Assembly: GCA_016195915.1 (NCBI GenBank) | Contig: JACPYS010000043.1 | Coordinates: 124,001 to 188,000 of the forward strand | Direction of reading: 5' to 3' | From: Betaproteobacteria bacterium | GTDB taxonomy: Bacteria; Pseudomonadota; Gammaproteobacteria; Burkholderiales; SG8-39 | Length of the DNA stretch: 64,000 nt | Shown: positions 1 to 6,579 of the stretch, piece by piece | Layout of the letters: every line of letters begins with the position of its first letter | Numbering within the stretch: the first letter of the stretch is position 1 | Notes under the pieces: model-generated | Databases searched by the model: none | What the model was told of the DNA's origin: nothing | What the model saw: the letters and a program-made list of their open reading frames with translations, nothing else | Made by a program: the position numbers and the translations under genes

Positions 1-2
1 CG

Positions 3-911
3 CTCGCAGGGACGCTCGCCGCCGGCGCGAGCCTGGCGCTGGTGCAGAAGTTCTCGGCTTCCACTTTCTGGCAGACCGTGTACGACACGGGCGCGACCCA
101 GGCAAACATCATTGCCGCGATAGGCAACATTCTCGCGCGCCGGCCGCGCAGCGAATTCGTGCCGGGCCACAGCTTGCGCGTGGTGTACGGCGCGCCGGTC
201 ACGCCCGAGCTGGAACGGACGTTCCGCGAGGAGTTCCACGTGCCGATGCTGATCGAAGGCTACGGCATGAGCGAGATTCCCGGCGCCGCGAACAATCCCT
301 ATGACGGCGAAAAGCGTCCACACAGCTTCGGCCTGCCCGCGCGCCATCCCGATCCCGCGGTGTCGTTCTCGGAAATGCGCGTGGTGGACGACGAAGGCAG
401 GGATCTGCCGGACGGACGGACCGGGGAACTGTGGGTCAGGACACCGATCCTGATGCAGGGCTACTACAAGGACCCGGAACAGACCACCGCTGCGATGCAC
501 GACGGGTGGTTCGCGACCGGCGACCTGGTGCGGCGCGACTCAGACGGCTACTTCTACTTCGTCGCGCGCAAGAAGGACATCATCCGCCGCCGCGGCGAAA
601 ACATATCCGGCGCCGAGATCGACCGCGTCGTGGGAGACCATCCGGCGGTGGTGCAATGCGCCGCGATTCCGGTGCCCTCCGAACTCGGGGAAGACGAGAT
701 CCTCGTCGCAATCGTCCGCAAGCCGGAGGTGGAGGTCTCGGCAGGCGATATAGCCCGCTGGTGCCGGGAGCGGCTCGCGGCGATCAAGCAGCCGCGTTAC
801 GTGGTGTTCGTCGAGTCGCTGCCGATGACTGCAACGCAGCGGGTGCAGAAGTTTCAGTTGCGCGCGGACGAAACGCTGCTCGAACATGCAGTCGATCTGG
901 AACGGCGTTGA
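3..911 (+). CDS. AMP-forming acyl-CoA ligase, 5'-truncated by the window edge
   Basis: The reading frame is open from base 3, before the first possible start (GTG at 42), so the N-terminal half lies outside the window. What remains is the C-terminal part of an ANL-superfamily ligase: GYGMSEIPG (core motif A5), GELWVRTP, GWFATGDLV (A7, ATP ribose-binding Asp), RRRGENIS hinge region (A8) and a C-terminal TATQRVQKF carrying the catalytic lysine (A10). The family activates a carboxylic acid with ATP and CoA. The style resembles the carnitine/crotonobetaine-CoA ligase branch, but the substrate cannot be read. It converges with the small gene ending at 920. Confidence 0.9.
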   Translation, partial: LAGTLAAGASLALVQKFSASTFWQTVYDTGATQANIIAAIGNILARRPRSEFVPGHSLRVVYGAPVTPELERTFREEFHVPMLIEGYGMSEIPGAANNPYDGEKRPHSFGLPARHPDPAVSFSEMRVVDDEGRDLPDGRTGELWVRTPILMQGYYKDPEQTTAAMHDGWFATGDLVRRDSDGYFYFVARKKDIIRRRGENISGAEIDRVVGDHPAVVQCAAIPVPSELGEDEILVAIVRKPEVEVSAGDIARWCRERLAAIKQPRYVVFVESLPMTATQRVQKFQLRADETLLEHAVDLERR

Positions 912-919
912 CTACGGCG

Positions 920-1180
920 TCAGGTGGTCACGATTTCGACGCGAGCGGAATAGCCAAGCTGACCGAGTATTTCCTCACAATCTGCCCACGTCAGGTCGAA
1001 AGCACGCACGTCGGATACGCCGAGGCGCGACACTACGGCGGAAATGCACGCGGCGTCGTCTTCATCAAATTCGCCTTCCATCAGCGCGTTCTCGGCCCAA
1101 TCCACTAGTTGCGCCAGCGTGATGCGATGACGCAGATACGCGGCAATCTTGTCCGCAACGATCTGTTTGGTGATGATCAT
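920..1180 (-). CDS. Small acidic hypothetical protein (86 aa), second gene of a two-gene module
   Basis: ATG at 1180 follows AGGA by about nine bases. The protein is acidic and apparently all-helical (MIITKQIVADKIAAYL at the start, EGEFDEDDAACISAVV in the middle), without signal peptide or membrane segment. It starts 10 bp after the stop of the gene at 1191-1427, so the two are probably co-transcribed. I do not recognise a characterised family. The size, tight pairing and palindrome upstream are compatible with a toxin-antitoxin or small regulatory pair, but neither protein shows a known toxin fold. Confidence 0.6.
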   Translation of the reverse strand: MIITKQIVADKIAAYLRHRITLAQLVDWAENALMEGEFDEDDAACISAVVSRLGVSDVRAFDLTWADCEEILGQLGYSARVEIVTT

Positions 1181-1190
1181 GGGGCAAATC

Positions 1191-1427
1191 CTACGCTTTC
1201 CGATGGCCCTTATCCACTGGGTACTTCTCGTGAATTTCCGTCAGCTTGCCTTGCTCGCCGTAAATTTCCTGCCAGAAGCGGAGCGTCACTTCGCTCGCGT
1301 CCACCTCCTTCAGGTAACGGGCGCGCCAGCCCTGCCGACCCTTGATTTCCATCCAATAAAGGCGTTCGCCCTTGGGCAACTCCTCCCATTGGCCAAACTT
1401 CTTTTCGTTTTGCGTCCGGGTACTCAT
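1191..1427 (-). CDS. Small basic hypothetical protein (78 aa), first gene of a two-gene module
   Basis: Starts at ATG 1427, 14 bases from the centre of a palindrome. The sequence is rich in Trp, Tyr, Lys and Glu (QWEELPKGERLYWMEIKG, HEKYPVDKGHRKA), suggesting a compact beta-rich domain. No signal peptide or transmembrane segment. It is followed after 10 bp by another small gene in the same direction. Function unknown. It has the look of the conserved small proteins found in accessory modules of Proteobacteria. Confidence 0.6.
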   Translation of the reverse strand: MSTRTQNEKKFGQWEELPKGERLYWMEIKGRQGWRARYLKEVDASEVTLRFWQEIYGEQGKLTEIHEKYPVDKGHRKA

Positions 1428-1429
1428 TT

Positions 1430-1450
1430 GTGCACGCTAACTTAGCGCAC
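1430..1450. promoter_or_regulatory. Palindrome upstream of the two-gene module, candidate operator
   Basis: The core is CGCTAA-C-TTAGCG, a perfect inverted repeat with one central base, extended by GTG and CAC at the outside. It ends three bases before the ATG at 1427. Position and symmetry suggest a dimeric repressor site overlapping the promoter or leader. Autoregulation by one of the two small proteins is inferred, not seen. Confidence 0.4.
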
Positions 1451-1537
1451 GGGGGCGGTAACGGTTGACTCGACGTCAACCAGTCTCGGCGTTGTCGAAC
1501 GCTCGATTTCACACAGAGTACGGTCGTGGACCGCGGG

Positions 1538-2209
1538 TCAGCGCAGCAGCTTGTACTCGCCGCCCCGCTCCACCGCGCGCTTGTATGCCGGACGCGAGTG
1601 GATGCGTTCGAGGAACGCCATCAGCTTCGGCCGGGTCGCATCGAGCCCACCGCGCGACGCGGCCGCTTCGAGGGGAAAGCTCATCTGGATGTCCGCCGCG
1701 CTGAACTCCTTGCCCGTGAACCATTCGCTCCTGCCCAGTTCCGCCTCCATGTAGTCGAGGTGGCGCGCGATGTTCGGCTCGATGAAGCTGCTCTTCGCGC
1801 GACGCGCGATCGCGCGCGCGACCGGGCGCACGAAGAACGGCATCGGGCCCTTCTCGATGCGATCGAAGATCAGCTTCATCAGCAACGGCGGCATCGCCGA
1901 GCCTTCGGCGTAGTGCAGCCAGTATGTGTAGCGCAGCCGCTCCGGAGTATCGGGAGCCGGCACCAGGCGTCCGCCCCCGTAGCGGCCCACCAGGTACTCG
2001 ACGATCGCGCCGGACTCCGCGATCGTCAGCTCGCCATCGGTGATCACAGGTGACTTGCCGAGCGGATGCACTTCGCGCAGCGACGCCGGCGCGAGCATCG
2101 TCGCCGCGTCGCGCTGGTAGCGCTTGATGTCGTACTCGACGCCGAGTTCTTCGAGCAGCCACAGCACGCGCTGCGAGCGGGAGTTGTTGAGGTGGTGGAC
2201 GATGATCAT
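1538..2209 (-). CDS. Glutathione S-transferase family protein
   Basis: The start is fixed at ATG 2209 by GGAGGG seven bases upstream; the longer open frame to 2281 has no ribosome site. 223 aa. The N-terminal thioredoxin-like domain (HHLNNSRSQRVLWLLEEL, then GKSPVITDGELTIAESGAI with the Glu-Ser pair that binds the gamma-glutamyl group) is followed by an all-helical C-terminal domain. Cytosolic detoxification or isomerase role; the family does not reveal a substrate. It is the last gene of a leftward operon with a CoA-transferase (41 bp gap), a Bug protein and an NTF2-like protein, so it may act on a product of that pathway. Confidence 0.9.
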   Translation of the reverse strand: MIIVHHLNNSRSQRVLWLLEELGVEYDIKRYQRDAATMLAPASLREVHPLGKSPVITDGELTIAESGAIVEYLVGRYGGGRLVPAPDTPERLRYTYWLHYAEGSAMPPLLMKLIFDRIEKGPMPFFVRPVARAIARRAKSSFIEPNIARHLDYMEAELGRSEWFTGKEFSAADIQMSFPLEAAASRGGLDATRPKLMAFLERIHSRPAYKRAVERGGEYKLLR

Positions 2210-2249
2210 GTGAACCCTCCGGATGCAGCATGTTTGCGCTTGGTCGCTG

Positions 2250-3413
2250 TCAAACGTCTTTCCGCACGCGAATCTCGACAATCACCTCCTCGGTGTGCTC
2301 GCCGAGCTTGGGTGCATGGCCTCCGCCGTGGGCGATCCGGCCGTCGAAGAACCCCGGCGAAGCGAAGCTCTTGACCGCGCCTTCCGACGGATGCTCCTCA
2401 ACTCGAAGCACGCCTGCGGACGCAAGCTCGGGATCCGTTGCAACGTCATCCAGATTGCGCACCGGAAACGCGGGAACGCTCAACTCCTCGCAAAGTGCCA
2501 TCCACTCCGCGACGGTCTTCGTTGAAGAGCAATCCGCGATCAGGCGATACAACTCGTCGACGTGCGCGTTGCGCTTCGCGGGATCCTGGACGCGCGCATC
2601 CTGCGCCAGGTCGGCGCGTTCGACGGCGGTAAAGAACACACCCCACTGCTTCGCCGTGTAGGGTGTCATCGAGATGAAGCCGTCGGCCGCCTGAAACGGC
2701 TTGCGTGCCGGAGTCAGAACCCTGCGATAGCCGGCGCCCCCGGTCGGCGGCTCGAAGCTGTGGCCAGCCAGGTGCTCGACCATCACGAAACTCGCGAGCG
2801 TGCTGTACATCGGCAAGTCGATCGCGCAACCCCGGCCGGTGCGCGCCTTACGCAGCAGCGCCGCGAGAATCGCGCCGACCAGCGCATAGCCGGCCACCTT
2901 GTCCGCGAATATGGTCGGGAAATATCGCGGCTTGCCCGTTTCGTCGGCATTGATCGCGGCCAGGCCGGCCGCCGCCTGGATGACGTCGTCGATGGCCGGC
3001 GCATCTTCGAGCGAAGTCCCCGCGGGAAATCCTGTCGCCGCCGCATAGACGATGCCGGGATTGATCGCAAGGATCTCCGCGGGGCCGAGGCCCAGCTCGC
3101 GCGCCGGCTCGCGCCGGATGTTATGCACCAGCACGTCGGCGCCTCGCACCAGCGTCTCGAAATCCGCGCGCGTCGCGCGGTCCTTGAGATCCATTTTGAC
3201 CGAGCGCTTGCCGCGGTTGACTGCGAGAAACAGCGAGCCCATGCCCGGGTGCCTCGACTCGCCCGCCCAGCGAGCGATATCGCCTTCCGGCGGCTCGATC
3301 TTGATCACGTCGGCGCCGTAGTCGGCGAGAACCTGCGTCGCGAGCGGGCCGAAGATCACCGACGTGAGATCGATGATCCGGATTCCCTCGAGCAGATCGA
3401 TCCCGGTGCTCAT
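2250..3413 (-). CDS. Class III CoA-transferase (CaiB/BaiF family)
   Basis: 387 aa from ATG 3413. Typical family III signatures: LLEGIRIIDLTSVIFGP at the N-terminus, the ADYGADVIKIEPPEGD segment, the LKDRATRADFETLVRGADVLVHN region and the conserved Asp context GCAIDLPMYSTLASF. Such enzymes move CoA between carboxylic acids through aspartyl-anhydride intermediates. It starts eight bases after the stop of the Bug protein gene at 3421, so the operon couples a periplasmic carboxylate binder with a CoA-activating enzyme. Actual substrate unknown. Confidence 0.9.
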   Translation of the reverse strand: MSTGIDLLEGIRIIDLTSVIFGPLATQVLADYGADVIKIEPPEGDIARWAGESRHPGMGSLFLAVNRGKRSVKMDLKDRATRADFETLVRGADVLVHNIRREPARELGLGPAEILAINPGIVYAAATGFPAGTSLEDAPAIDDVIQAAAGLAAINADETGKPRYFPTIFADKVAGYALVGAILAALLRKARTGRGCAIDLPMYSTLASFVMVEHLAGHSFEPPTGGAGYRRVLTPARKPFQAADGFISMTPYTAKQWGVFFTAVERADLAQDARVQDPAKRNAHVDELYRLIADCSSTKTVAEWMALCEELSVPAFPVRNLDDVATDPELASAGVLRVEEHPSEGAVKSFASPGFFDGRIAHGGGHAPKLGEHTEEVIVEIRVRKDV

Positions 3414-3420
3414 GCGCGCG

Positions 3421-4395
3421 TCAGTCCGCCTTGATGTCCATTGCGCGGATGAACGGCACCCAGCGCGCGCGCTCCCGCTTCGCAAACGCATCGGCCTCCG
3501 CCAGCGTCGACGGGCCGAGCAGTTCGCCGCCCGCGCTTGCCGTGCGTTCCCTGAACCCTGCCGTCACGATCGCCTTGTTGAGCGCGGCATTCAGCTTTTC
3601 GAGTACCGGACCGGGCGTTCCGGCCGGAGCGATCAGATTGTTCCATGTATAGCCATCGTAGTTCGGCATGCCCAGCTCCGCGAAGGTCCTGACCTGCGGA
3701 AAGCGCGCGTTCGGCGCTCCCGATAGCGCGAGAACGCGAATGCGGTTCTGCGCAACCAGCGCGGCGGTCGTCAGCAGGCCGTCGAATACGATATCGATGT
3801 TTCCCGCGGCGAGATCGATCAAGGCGGGGCCATTGCCGCGATATGGAACATGCGTCAGCGAAATGCCTGCCTCTTTGGCGAATGCCTCCGCCATTGCGTG
3901 GCTGATCGAACCGGGGCCGCCGGAACCGTAGGTCAGCTTGCCTGGATTCGCCTTCGCGGCCGCGATCAGTTCCTTGAGCGATGCCGGCGCCTTCGCGCTC
4001 ACCGCGAGCACGCCTGGCGTCTTCGAAATAAGCCCGATATTGACGATATCCCGTTCGATGTCGAACGGCAGGTTCCTGTACAGGCCGATGTTCATCACCA
4101 GCTGGGAACTGGTACCGAGTCCGATGGTATAGCCGTCCGGTGACGCCTTCGCGACTGCATCGGTGCCGATCGAGCCGCCGGCGCCGGATCTGTTGTCCAC
4201 GGTGACACTCTGGCCGATCGCGTCGCCCAGGTTGATTGCGATTTCGCGGCCGACCACGTCGCTGTTGCTGCCGGGTCCGAAACCGATGATCAGCCGGATG
4301 AGTTTGCCCGGATAGTTCGCTTCCTGCGCCCAGGCCGGCACGGGAAGGAGCGTTGCGAGCAGCGCGGCGAAGAAAGTTGCTGAGAGGTGCATCAT
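3421..4395 (-). CDS. Bug family (TctC-like) periplasmic carboxylate-binding protein
   Basis: Start at ATG 4395 inside ATGATG, preceded by AGGAG and overlapping the upstream stop (ATGA). 324 aa. Signal peptide ending near PVPAWAQ, then the Bug hallmark YPGKLIRLIIGFGPGS, an ENR/DNR-type loop with SGAGGS, SPDGYTIGLG and the late HVPYRGNGPALIDLAAG segment. Bug proteins bind dicarboxylates, aromatic acids or amides in the periplasm. No TctA or TctB membrane subunit is adjacent, so it is an orphan receptor that must work with a distant transporter or a signalling partner. Confidence 0.92.
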   Translation of the reverse strand: MMHLSATFFAALLATLLPVPAWAQEANYPGKLIRLIIGFGPGSNSDVVGREIAINLGDAIGQSVTVDNRSGAGGSIGTDAVAKASPDGYTIGLGTSSQLVMNIGLYRNLPFDIERDIVNIGLISKTPGVLAVSAKAPASLKELIAAAKANPGKLTYGSGGPGSISHAMAEAFAKEAGISLTHVPYRGNGPALIDLAAGNIDIVFDGLLTTAALVAQNRIRVLALSGAPNARFPQVRTFAELGMPNYDGYTWNNLIAPAGTPGPVLEKLNAALNKAIVTAGFRERTASAGGELLGPSTLAEADAFAKRERARWVPFIRAMDIKAD

Positions 4396-4775
4396 TTCGT
4401 GTCTCCTGCCGATTGTCGAAGCTGCGCCGGGTCGTAGAAGAAACGCTCCTCGGCGATGAGGTCGCCCTCCCAGCGCTGATACGCCAGTTCCTCCATGCGC
4501 GTTTTCGTGCCGTCCAGCCATTCGAATTCGAACATCCAGCGGATGACAACCCGGTCGCCGCTGGCGAACACCGGAGGTACGCAGGTCGACGTCACTGAAT
4601 GCGCCCTCGCCAGGACGCGCCGCTCGTGCGCTACGAGTTCATCGCGCCCGGCGCGCGGCGGCAGATTGTTCTCCTGCATCGATGCATGAACCGCGTAGAA
4701 CTCCTCGATCGCTTTCACGTGGGCGTTCTGCTGAACTGTAGCGATGAAGCGCTCCAATGCGGTTGCGGATGGCAT
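4392..4775 (-). CDS. NTF2/SnoaL-like fold protein
   Basis: 127 aa from ATG 4775, which has AGGAA eight bases upstream; a TTG at 4799 gives an eight-residue extension without ribosome site. The pattern ALERFIATVQQNAHVKAIEEFYAVHASMQEN followed by an antiparallel sheet ending in WEGDLIAEERFFYDP is that of the cone-shaped NTF2-like/SnoaL family, which includes ketosteroid isomerases, cyclases and small-molecule-binding proteins. First gene of the leftward operon; its stop overlaps the Bug gene start by four bases. The catalytic role is not readable. Confidence 0.8.
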   Translation of the reverse strand: MPSATALERFIATVQQNAHVKAIEEFYAVHASMQENNLPPRAGRDELVAHERRVLARAHSVTSTCVPPVFASGDRVVIRWMFEFEWLDGTKTRMEELAYQRWEGDLIAEERFFYDPAQLRQSAGDTK

Positions 4776-4823
4776 TCGGGTTCCTGGGGGTGCTGTCAAT
4801 CAGCTGGGCATGGACAGGAAGGC

Positions 4824-4949
4824 TTAACCGCCCGCTGTGAAGTACGCGGTCGCAACATCGAGCGAGCGCTCGGCGTGATCGGGCAGCACCCCGTTCAGGA
4901 CGTCGGAAAGTCGATGTGTCTCGTTGTCGACGACGCAGGGGATGCGCAC
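4824..4949 (-). pseudogene. Remnant: N-terminal fragment resembling PLD/helicase-type proteins
   Basis: A GTG at 4949 opens 41 codons before TAA. The peptide contains VVDNETHRLSDVLN and RSLDVATAYFTAGG. This pattern is typical of the N-terminus of large proteins that combine a phospholipase D-like domain with a superfamily 2 helicase (usual form: DN-THR-ADVLN followed by SLDVATAYF), as in some restriction and defence islands. Nothing of the remaining protein follows. It is in the same frame as the truncated toxin upstream, consistent with deletion debris. Recognition is from motif memory only. Confidence 0.5.
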
Positions 4950-4988
4950 CGTCAGCCCTCGCCTGCGAGCCCGCGCCCAGGAAGCACT

Positions 4989-5111
4989 TCATCGCGAACG
5001 GTTTGGGTGATCAAGGCCGTACGGTACAGTCTGGGCAGCCAGCCGAGGCTCGCCCACGTACGCGAGCGCGATCAGCGGACTCGCGTCAACGAATGCTGTC
5101 GCTTCCGCCAC
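4989..5111 (-). pseudogene. Truncated PIN-like toxin (DUF3368 type)
   Basis: A GTG at 5111, overlapping the antitoxin 3' end by 40 bp, opens a 40-codon frame reading TAFVDASPLIALAYVGE, the classic first strand of DUF3368/PIN-fold toxins with the first catalytic Asp. The frame then leaves the family pattern and stops at 4989, against about 150 residues for an intact toxin. The rest, with the remaining acidic active-site residues, is missing. It should be inactive as a nuclease. Confidence 0.6.
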
Positions 5112-5437
5112 GCCTTGAGATTCTTGACATCCTCCCGGACGGTCGAGGCATTGCCCTTTGTGACCGGAATGCCCTGTCGCGAGACATGCTGCATGAACTC
5201 CTCGAGCGCCACTTCCGCGATCTTCGCCCCCCGGCCGAGAGAGACACTGTCGTTCTTGTACAGCGAGGTGGCGAGTGCGAGCCGCACACCCGGTTCGCCG
5301 AGTAGACCCTCCTCGTCAAGATGGAAAAGCATCGCTTCGGGATGGTCGCGGTTCATCACCACCACCGGCGCCTTGCGCGCCATGCGCAGGGCCTCGGAGG
5401 GGTTGTTCTTCAGTTGCCGGACGTTGACGGATTTCAT
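5072..5437 (-). CDS. Composite Phd/YefM-UPF0175 antitoxin
   Basis: 121 aa. Residues 1-45 (MKSVNVRQLKNNPSEAL and APVVVMNRDHPEAMLFHLD) match a Phd/YefM-type DNA-binding antitoxin head. Residues about 50-100 (VRLALATSLYKNDSVSLGRGA, then EFMQHVSRQGIPV) match UPF0175, the antitoxin family that partners DUF3368 toxins. The last residues overlap the start of the truncated toxin, the usual antitoxin-first arrangement. A strong sigma70-type promoter lies just upstream. Likely an autoregulating antitoxin left without a working toxin. Confidence 0.75.
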   Translation of the reverse strand: MKSVNVRQLKNNPSEALRMARKAPVVVMNRDHPEAMLFHLDEEGLLGEPGVRLALATSLYKNDSVSLGRGAKIAEVALEEFMQHVSRQGIPVTKGNASTVREDVKNLKAWRKRQHSLTRVR

Positions 5438-5461
5438 CTCGTGGCCTCACGACGTAGGAAC

Positions 5462-5490
5462 ATTGTATGGGCACGGAAAATGTCAGTCAA
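5462..5490 (-). promoter_or_regulatory. Sigma70-type promoter of the antitoxin gene
   Basis: On the minus strand a -35 TTGACT and a -10 TACAAT are separated by exactly 17 bases. The -10 lies about 24 bases upstream of the antitoxin ATG at 5437, giving a very short leader. It is one of the best promoter matches in the window. Its position next to an attC-like site (5513-5573) would allow it to drive only the toxin-antitoxin module. Confidence 0.65.
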
Positions 5491-5512
5491 TCCGTCGGTC
5501 CCGACACATGAC

Positions 5513-5573
5513 GCCGAACGTTCCGGCTCATACGCGCGCGCTCGCGCGCGTCGGATGCAGCCGGGGGTTAGGT
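5513..5573 (-). repeat. attC-like integron recombination site 1
   Basis: Read on the minus strand: ACCTAAC (fits RYYYAAC) at 5573-5567, left arm CCGGCTGCAT, a GC-rich variable stem (CGCGCGCG either side of a short loop), right arm ATGAGCCGG, then GTTCGGC at 5519-5513. The two arms pair except for one extra G in the left arm, the extrahelical base typical of attC sites. The stop codon of the 305-aa gene (TAA, 5570-5568) lies inside the first core site, the usual compact cassette structure. The right core deviates from GTTRRRY at one base. Confidence 0.6.
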
Positions 5574-6485
5574 CTCGCTTTCCTTAAGGCCATCACCTTG
5601 CTCCATCCATGTCGGAATTGGGCCACCTTGAAAGTACTCTGTTACCTTCACGAACCGCTCGATCTCCAGTTTCGTCGGCGGTCTAAAACCACCAAGATCA
5701 GTCAATCGACTTGTGAACGCTTCTCGAACTGATTCCTTCAATTTACGCAGGGCTGTCTCTATTGCCGTCGTCTCTGACCGTAGTGTCTTTAGCAGTTCCC
5801 ATCGCGCTTCAGTGTCCTTGATTCTGACACCCTCCGTCGGAACAGAAAATGCCTTGGTTACAGCATGAACTCTCCTCACCCCAGAAAACAGATCGAGCGT
5901 GCGACTTTCGCCTCGATGAATGTAGTAATGGCGGGAGGACGCGATTAGCGCGACCAAGTCCCGGAGATTTGCGGCTGCGTTTAGAACTTGGGGAAGTGAG
6001 TCGCGAATGAGCTTTTTAACCGAGTCGAAGTTGCATAACCGAGGCTCAAGACCCAGCGCGAGCACCGTATTAAGAAAAAGTAGGCCACGATCCAGCGCTG
6101 AATGGACTATTACGGTGCCGGTATCGAGCAAGTGTTGGTAGAACTCATATTCAGAGAGTCCGATTCGCTGCAGCCAATCCTCGGGTGGCGGAGTGTCAAT
6201 TTGCTGAATCGTCACTCTCCCGTGACGGATACATACATCGAGTCGTGACGCAGCCGCGCTTACACCCGAGACGTACTGGGCGACGCTACTCTCGAGGACG
6301 CTTTTCGCTGGTTTACCGTCGGGCCCAAGACGAGCAGATCTATAAACCCAGTGAAGGGTAAGCGCAAGATTCAAGCGCCCGTCAAACGACAAATCGATTT
6401 CGGTGCCCGATACCCTTGCCTCGTTGAGCTGGCGAAGCGTTTCAATTGCATCGGTCAAAACAATCACCTCGGCTTGTGAGACCAA
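5568..6485 (-). CDS. HEPN-like protein of unknown function, gene lying between two attC-like sites
   Basis: 305 aa if started at TTG 6485, which lies inside the attC core; GTG at 6467 is a plausible alternative, and no ATG fits. The predicted helical protein contains RHYYIHRGESR around residues 190-200, resembling the R-x4-6-H motif of HEPN domains (Cthe_2314-like), which are often RNases in toxins and defence systems. The Arg-His spacing here is short (R-H-Y-Y-I-H), so the HEPN assignment is tentative. GC content is well below that of the core genes. No membrane segments or signal peptide. Confidence 0.6.
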   Translation of the reverse strand: MVSQAEVIVLTDAIETLRQLNEARVSGTEIDLSFDGRLNLALTLHWVYRSARLGPDGKPAKSVLESSVAQYVSGVSAAASRLDVCIRHGRVTIQQIDTPPPEDWLQRIGLSEYEFYQHLLDTGTVIVHSALDRGLLFLNTVLALGLEPRLCNFDSVKKLIRDSLPQVLNAAANLRDLVALIASSRHYYIHRGESRTLDLFSGVRRVHAVTKAFSVPTEGVRIKDTEARWELLKTLRSETTAIETALRKLKESVREAFTSRLTDLGGFRPPTKLEIERFVKVTEYFQGGPIPTWMEQGDGLKESET

Positions 6486-6558
6486 CGTCGTCGTTCACCC
6501 GACCGAGGGAAGGCGCGAAGCGCCGCTCCCGAGGATCGGGTGCAACGGCTTGTTATGC
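6480..6558 (-). repeat. attC-like integron recombination site 2
   Basis: Read on the minus strand: GCATAAC at 6558-6552, spacer AAGC, left arm CGTTGCACCCGA, a central imperfect stem around GGCGC-TTC-GCGCC, right arm TCGGGTGAACG, spacer ACGAC, and GTTGGTC at 6486-6480. The arms are complementary except for one extra G in the left arm, again the extrahelical-base signature. It sits in the 94 bp between the stop of the TIR/SEFIR gene (6580) and the start of the next cassette gene, as in an integron array read leftwards. The outer cores match RYYYAAC/GTTRRRY imperfectly. Confidence 0.65.
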
Positions 6559-6579
6559 GGCCCCGACGACATCACAGTT

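Noticed and set aside
5513-6558. Reading both attC-like sites in the plus orientation (right cores GTTAGGT and GTTATGC)
   Set aside because: These cores fit GTTRRRY better, but the extra base would then be on the wrong arm and the genes would point against the cassette direction. I kept minus as the better overall fit, with reserve.
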